A model generated the notes under the pieces. The model saw only the letters and a list, made by a program, of their open reading frames with translations, ran no database searches and was not told where the DNA came from. Positions 60,151 to 64,000 of a DNA stretch of 64,000 nt are shown piece by piece. Position numbers and translations under genes: made by a program. Origin of the DNA: Zygnema cylindricum (Eukaryota > Streptophyta > Zygnematophyceae > Zygnematales > Zygnemataceae); contig JBBHKE010000655.1 of the NCBI GenBank assembly GCA_037447655.1, forward strand, positions 62,001-126,000, read 5' to 3'. The stretch's first letter is position 1; every line of letters begins with the position of its first letter.

Positions 60151-61068
60151 AGAATCAACTATCCAATCTTTATAACTTTGACTCCCACATGCAGAATTTG
60201 CTGAATTGACATCAACATTTCCATCTTTTTTCATTATCATAGAAAAGTTTAGAGACTTATCGCCTTGATCCTCATGAAAATCTGAATAGTGAGTTTGATG
60301 TCCTCCTCTAGGTGATTGCCCGAATCTTCGAAGACCTCGTCCTCGTTTTCCACTTCGACCTCTTCCTATATCCGAGTAGTAAGATGATCCTCCTCCATTT
60401 TGGTCCTCGTTGTCCACTTCGACCTCTTCTTTTATCTGAGTAGTAAGATGATCCTCCTCCATTTCGTTGAAAACACTCAGCACTAACATGTCCCCATTTC
60501 CAACAAATATTGCATTGCTTTTCCCTATCTGGACAGTTAGTAGTCATGTGTCCCTCTTTATTACACTTATAACAAGTAACATGCCTTACAACACCTTGAT
60601 CGTTATAACCTCTTCCAAATCCTGAATATTGAAAATTGTTTCTACCCCCTTTTGATCTAAACCTTTCTCTACCTCCACAACCATGCAGAGAATATACCTC
60701 AGACGTGTCAATGAGGTTTACATTACTATTTCCAAATCCTCTACTCTTTTTCTCTTTACTCTTCTCTGCACCTTTAAGAATGTTAATAGCAAAATCAAAA
60801 GTAGGATCCTCTGTGGATCTTATAACTTCTACTGTGACATCAAACTTAGATGGTAATCCATTTAGAAAAATGAATACTTTTTCATCTTTAGGAGGAAACT
60901 TTCCTGCGCTATTCAACTGCTCTATCAAAACATTAAATCTTTTTAGAGCATCATCAATCGACTCATTACTCTTCATCCTAAAGTGAATAAAGTCTTGAAA
61001 TTCATAATTAGACTTAGTTGCCAATCCTTTGTCATACAAATTTTGAAGATGAGTCCAACACTTATTCA
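60151..61068 (-). pseudogene. Copia C gag core with two CCHC zinc knuckles
   Basis: The minus strand encodes a UBN2-type gag core (LQNLYDKGLATKSNYEFQDF, then FLNGLPSKFDVTVEVI). Two intact zinc knuckles, CYKCNKEGHMTTNC and CNICWKWGHVSAEC, follow, each CX2CX4HX4C. Then comes a Gly/Arg-rich stretch where a 64-bp tandem duplication (60351 and 60415) shifts the frame. The sequence resumes in another frame to WIVDS just before the protease active site. Confidence 0.8.
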
Positions 61069-61299
61069 GTGGGAAAGTCAAAGTGGGAAATATTGTCCAA
61101 AACACATATTGAAGCTTTGCATTTTGTGGTGGAACTGAGCACACAGAAGGTCTTCTCTTCACAGGGGTGAAGGTATATTGGAGTTTTTATTGTCAAGGGA
61201 TCATTTATTTGGGTTTATATCAGCTTGGAGTCGGCACTATCTAGATTAGCTTCTTTTGGATCTGCGAATTCTGTGGGCAATGGAGCCCATAGAATTTCA
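61069..61299 (+). repeat. LTR-family fragment inside copia C gag
   Basis: This 231-bp piece starts at GGGAAAGTCAAAGTGGG and runs to AGAATTTCA. It matches the 3' quarter of the LTR family, opposite in orientation to copia C. I found no target duplication. Confidence 0.75.
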
Positions 61300-61321
61300 C
61301 AAGATAATTATTTGAATTAGT

Positions 61322-61636
61322 CTAATAAGACACTTTATAATCTGACTTCTCATCTGAATTTGACTCATCATCATCATCATAAAAATGTACTTGCAATTTG
61401 CCCTTTTTGACTTTCTTCTTGGAAATCTCATCATTTGAATTGCCACCAAAGGTTGGAGTTTTACCAAAAGATTGTCCTTCTCTTTTTGCCTTTAGAAATT
61501 CGTAAAGTTCCTCGATAGTCGCTGGATCAAATTGAATTGTGAGACTCTCTTTCGCCATTGATAGCTTCTTCGATTCTCCAACTCCAAAAGTGACTTCAAT
61601 ATTTTCTCTCTTTGCGGAGTATTCCTCCACCATCAC
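61322..61636 (-). pseudogene. Copia C gag N-terminus
   Basis: The open frame of 104 residues starts MMVEEYSAKREN and is charged, with a KKKVKKGK cluster and an acidic DDDDESNSDEKSD tail. It lies between the primer-binding-like site and the gag core, but an LTR fragment (61069-61299) follows, so part of the gag is replaced. The frame closes with TAG at the junction. Confidence 0.6.
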
Positions 61637-62637
61637 TTATAAAATCTCAATTCTTAATCAATTCTTAACTCCAATCTAAATAAACACTGTTTCGATACCA
61701 ATTGATAGGAATAAGAGTCAATCGGAATGCGCTCACAATTACTCAAATTTTATAATGCGGAAGCAAAATTGAAATTAAACCAAACATTACAACACATTGG
61801 AAACTCATATTCCAAGATAGAGGCAAAATTGAACACTCAATAAAATAAACTCATATTAACTCAATCCTTAAACATTACACTTTACTTAATTTTCTTTCTA
61901 ATTATTGATTCTACCACACTCACACGATGGCTTTTTAACTTAGCCACGGAAATAATCTACAACACTATACTCTAGAAGTGTCAAAATGTATTTAGACGCA
62001 AATATGATACAACGCAAAATGAAGCTTATAGAAACAAAAATGACAAAGTCTTGTACGACAAACTGAACTAACGCAAAACGAAACAACTAGACGTACGTCG
62101 AGCGAAACGAAACTTCTCGACGTAGATATTAGAACTTAAACGAATCAAATCAAATCTAATCGTGTACACGCTAAACGTACACGCACGAAATTCAAAATCA
62201 AACTAAACGAAACGAAACCAAATGCGCAAACCGACGCAGGACCAAATCAAATGAAACTGACGCGCGACTAAATCTATACCACACTAACTACGAACTAACA
62301 TTAAGTAAACGTAGATTCTAACATTGATAATCCTAACATCATTATGACGTTTGCACTACGCGGTTTGTTAAAACGCAGTTACATGATAACGAGATATACT
62401 AAATCATTATTTTTATTTTTTTATTAATAAAGTACAAATTTGCATGGTCAAACACCGACAGTACGCCACACTATTTAAAACGACATTGTATTAGAGTTAT
62501 TTACGCTCATTCAAAATGTACCTTAAATAATGTAAAGAATAATTTAGAATTATGTACTCTATTTATGGTGATAGAGTCAACATTTGGGGTGACGGAATTA
62601 GCGTACATAACTATAATTACGATTCGCGGTATACTGT

Positions 62638-64000
62638 AATGTACTGTACTATACTGAACCTTGCAATTTTTGCCCTACGAAAGCCATGTGGGAATGTGGG
62701 AAGAGGAATCAGACGCGTCCACGTCGCCCCCCTTTTTATTTCGTTTTACGACGCGCCTTGCTGCACCGCCCTATACATGTCTATATATGTTTAGAGTTTT
62801 TTATTATTTAAGCTTTTGTTTAGACTATATACAAAAACACAAATAATAAAAAACCCTAAACCTATAAACCCTACTGAGAGACCTGGTAGGTATCTCGCAA
62901 TGTGTGGGAATAACGCTTTATTTGGCTGAGTGGGGCGTCTCCCAAATCTCCCACACACCGGGCGTTAACTTGTACTATAGTTTTTCTGGGCGTGAGACTA
63001 TAAAGTACTAAAAAACCGTAAAAACCCTACTACCAGCTATTTTCATACGTAGACTAAACTTTGGCAACTTAAATAGTGTTACGTATCGTCAAAAATCGAG
63101 AAACGGTCGACTACGATCTCGGTTGAGTGTATCGTTGGGAAACTTTAATAGATTTTTATCGAATATGACGATTTAGGTGACGTTACACGTCAAGGTATTT
63201 TTTGTGTTAAAATTGTGAGTTTAGAGGTTCCTGAATGTTAACAACGCTCTATTTCAAATTGGTACATGATTTCTATCGGATTGACATAAATGAGCACTTT
63301 TCAACCGCCTTAATTAGGTCTAAAACGTAACAAAATCCTCCCACTTAATTAGGGCACTTTCACATGTGATAAAGTATGGGTTTTTTTAGGTCGTTTTCCT
63401 CCAAAACTTAGCCAGCAACGAGAAAATCCGCAACTGTACCAAAAAAATGAAATCACCACAAGTAAAATTTGCGTTAGTTTGAAACTTTGAATGTGTCGTT
63501 TTCCTTCAAAACTTAGCCAACAACGAGAAAACCCGCAGCCGTACCAACAAAATTAAATTACCACAAATACAATTTGTGTTAGTTTGAAACTTTGAATGTA
63601 CTGCAGTTTGTTGTCTAGCACGTTTCGATCCACTTTCGCATCCCTTCAACTAATCTTCAAACTTCTACTCAAATCACCTCGCGCGATGATTTTAAGTAAA
63701 GTTTCATGATGTGAACGAATAGACGGACGTTGTCGCACGTGTCGGAGGTTTTTTTTTTTTTTTTTTGAGCGGAGTACCAAAAGAAAATCCCTTTGTACGT
63801 TTCCAATCTGTGCATACTTTTCTCTGTGCATTTTTTTCCGTATAGAGGCCGTGGAGGGGTCTCGACCAACGGACGCCATTTCGCCAAACGCGAAGTCCGT
63901 GAAGGCGCCTCGCGTCTGTCTCACAATTCTTCCAATGAAAAACGACAATAATGGTATCAAATGAAAGATCCGTGAAAAATATTATTCTGGCTGTTTTTGG
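62638..64000. other. Intergenic: telomere-like phrase, hAT-MITE end, inverted dispersed repeat
   Basis: AAAACCCTAAACC lies at 62848-62862. A TAGTGTTACGTATCGTCAAA end resembling the hAT MITEs lies at 63074 without a partner. The region 63380-64000 is an inverted copy of the dispersed family at 35560 and 54870. No gene is recognised. Confidence 0.5.

Larger units (their letters stand above)
57334..62337 (-). mobile_element. Ty1/copia retrotransposon C, missing its 3' end
   Basis: Read on the minus strand it has a probable 5' LTR (about 62337-61707, starting TGTTAGGATTATC) and a primer-binding-like TTGGTATCGAAAC at about 61690-61705. Gag, zinc knuckles, protease, integrase and a partial RT follow. 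It ends at 57333 against an LTR-family copy, so no 3' LTR remains. Coding decay is moderate: long open frames survive, broken by a nonsense codon, a 64-bp duplication in gag, a 47-bp duplication in RT and an LTR fragment in gag. Confidence 0.8.
56337..62637. mobile_element. TACACCG-type MITE split by LTR and copia insertions
   Basis: The left end TACACCGCGAGTCGTAATTA (56337) and right end ATAATTACGATTCGCGGTAT, closing at 62637, are inverted repeats. The right part (62428-62640) aligns with the interior of the intact 592-bp copy at 45856-46447, and the left part (to about 56530) aligns with its other end. The LTR-family copy and copia element between them therefore inserted into a pre-existing MITE. 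Confidence 0.65.

Overview
The window is nuclear DNA of a eukaryote with a large, AT-rich, transposon-filled genome. The evidence is a 12-exon intron-rich gene, several decayed LTR retrotransposons (Ty1/copia and Ty3/gypsy), a hAT transposon, several MITE families, CT/GA-rich satellites and degenerate CCCTAAA (plant-type telomere-like) tracts. A Ser-Pro-Pro-Pro matrix-type segment and LysM modules in the host gene fit the green lineage. A streptophyte alga is my best guess, but only a guess.

The main gene (minus strand, about 32.8 to 17.9 kb) encodes a secreted mosaic cysteine protease. I assembled it by hand from 12 exons whose splice sites and reading phases all agree (2,568 nt, 855 residues plus stop). 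From the N-terminus it has three PAN/apple-like modules, a proline-rich stalk, a papain-type (C1A) domain with the complete Gln/Cys/His/Asn catalytic set, two EGF-like modules and two LysM modules. The first exon (signal peptide) was not found. Most modules sit on exons with phase-1 introns at both ends, the signature of exon shuffling. The parts suggest a wall- or matrix-anchored protease: LysM to bind N-acetylglucosamine-containing glycans, the Pro-rich stalk as spacer, PAN and EGF for binding.

Region by region: 0-2 kb holds copies of an LTR-like repeat with tRNA-like segments. 2-10.7 kb holds two copia units in a head-to-tail LTR array, one with a 1.3-kb solo LTR nested in its reverse transcriptase with a perfect 5-bp target duplication. 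10.7-14.2 kb holds gag remnants (one gypsy, with a primer-binding site). 14.2-17.8 kb is GA/CT satellite and a MITE. 17.9-32.8 kb is the protease gene. 33-39.5 kb holds repeats, MITEs and a solo LTR. 39.8-43.5 kb is a decayed hAT element whose termini match three MITEs here. 43.5-52 kb holds MITEs and low-complexity DNA, including telomere-like tracts split by a MITE. 52.3-53.1 kb is a second possible gene, a basic Gly/Gln-rich protein. 53.1-54.0 kb is a head-to-head pair of 459-bp-type MITEs. 56.3-62.6 kb is a MITE split by an LTR-like element plus a copia element.

The only convincing host genes are the mosaic protease and, with less certainty, the basic-repeat protein. Everything else recognisable is mobile DNA or simple sequence.
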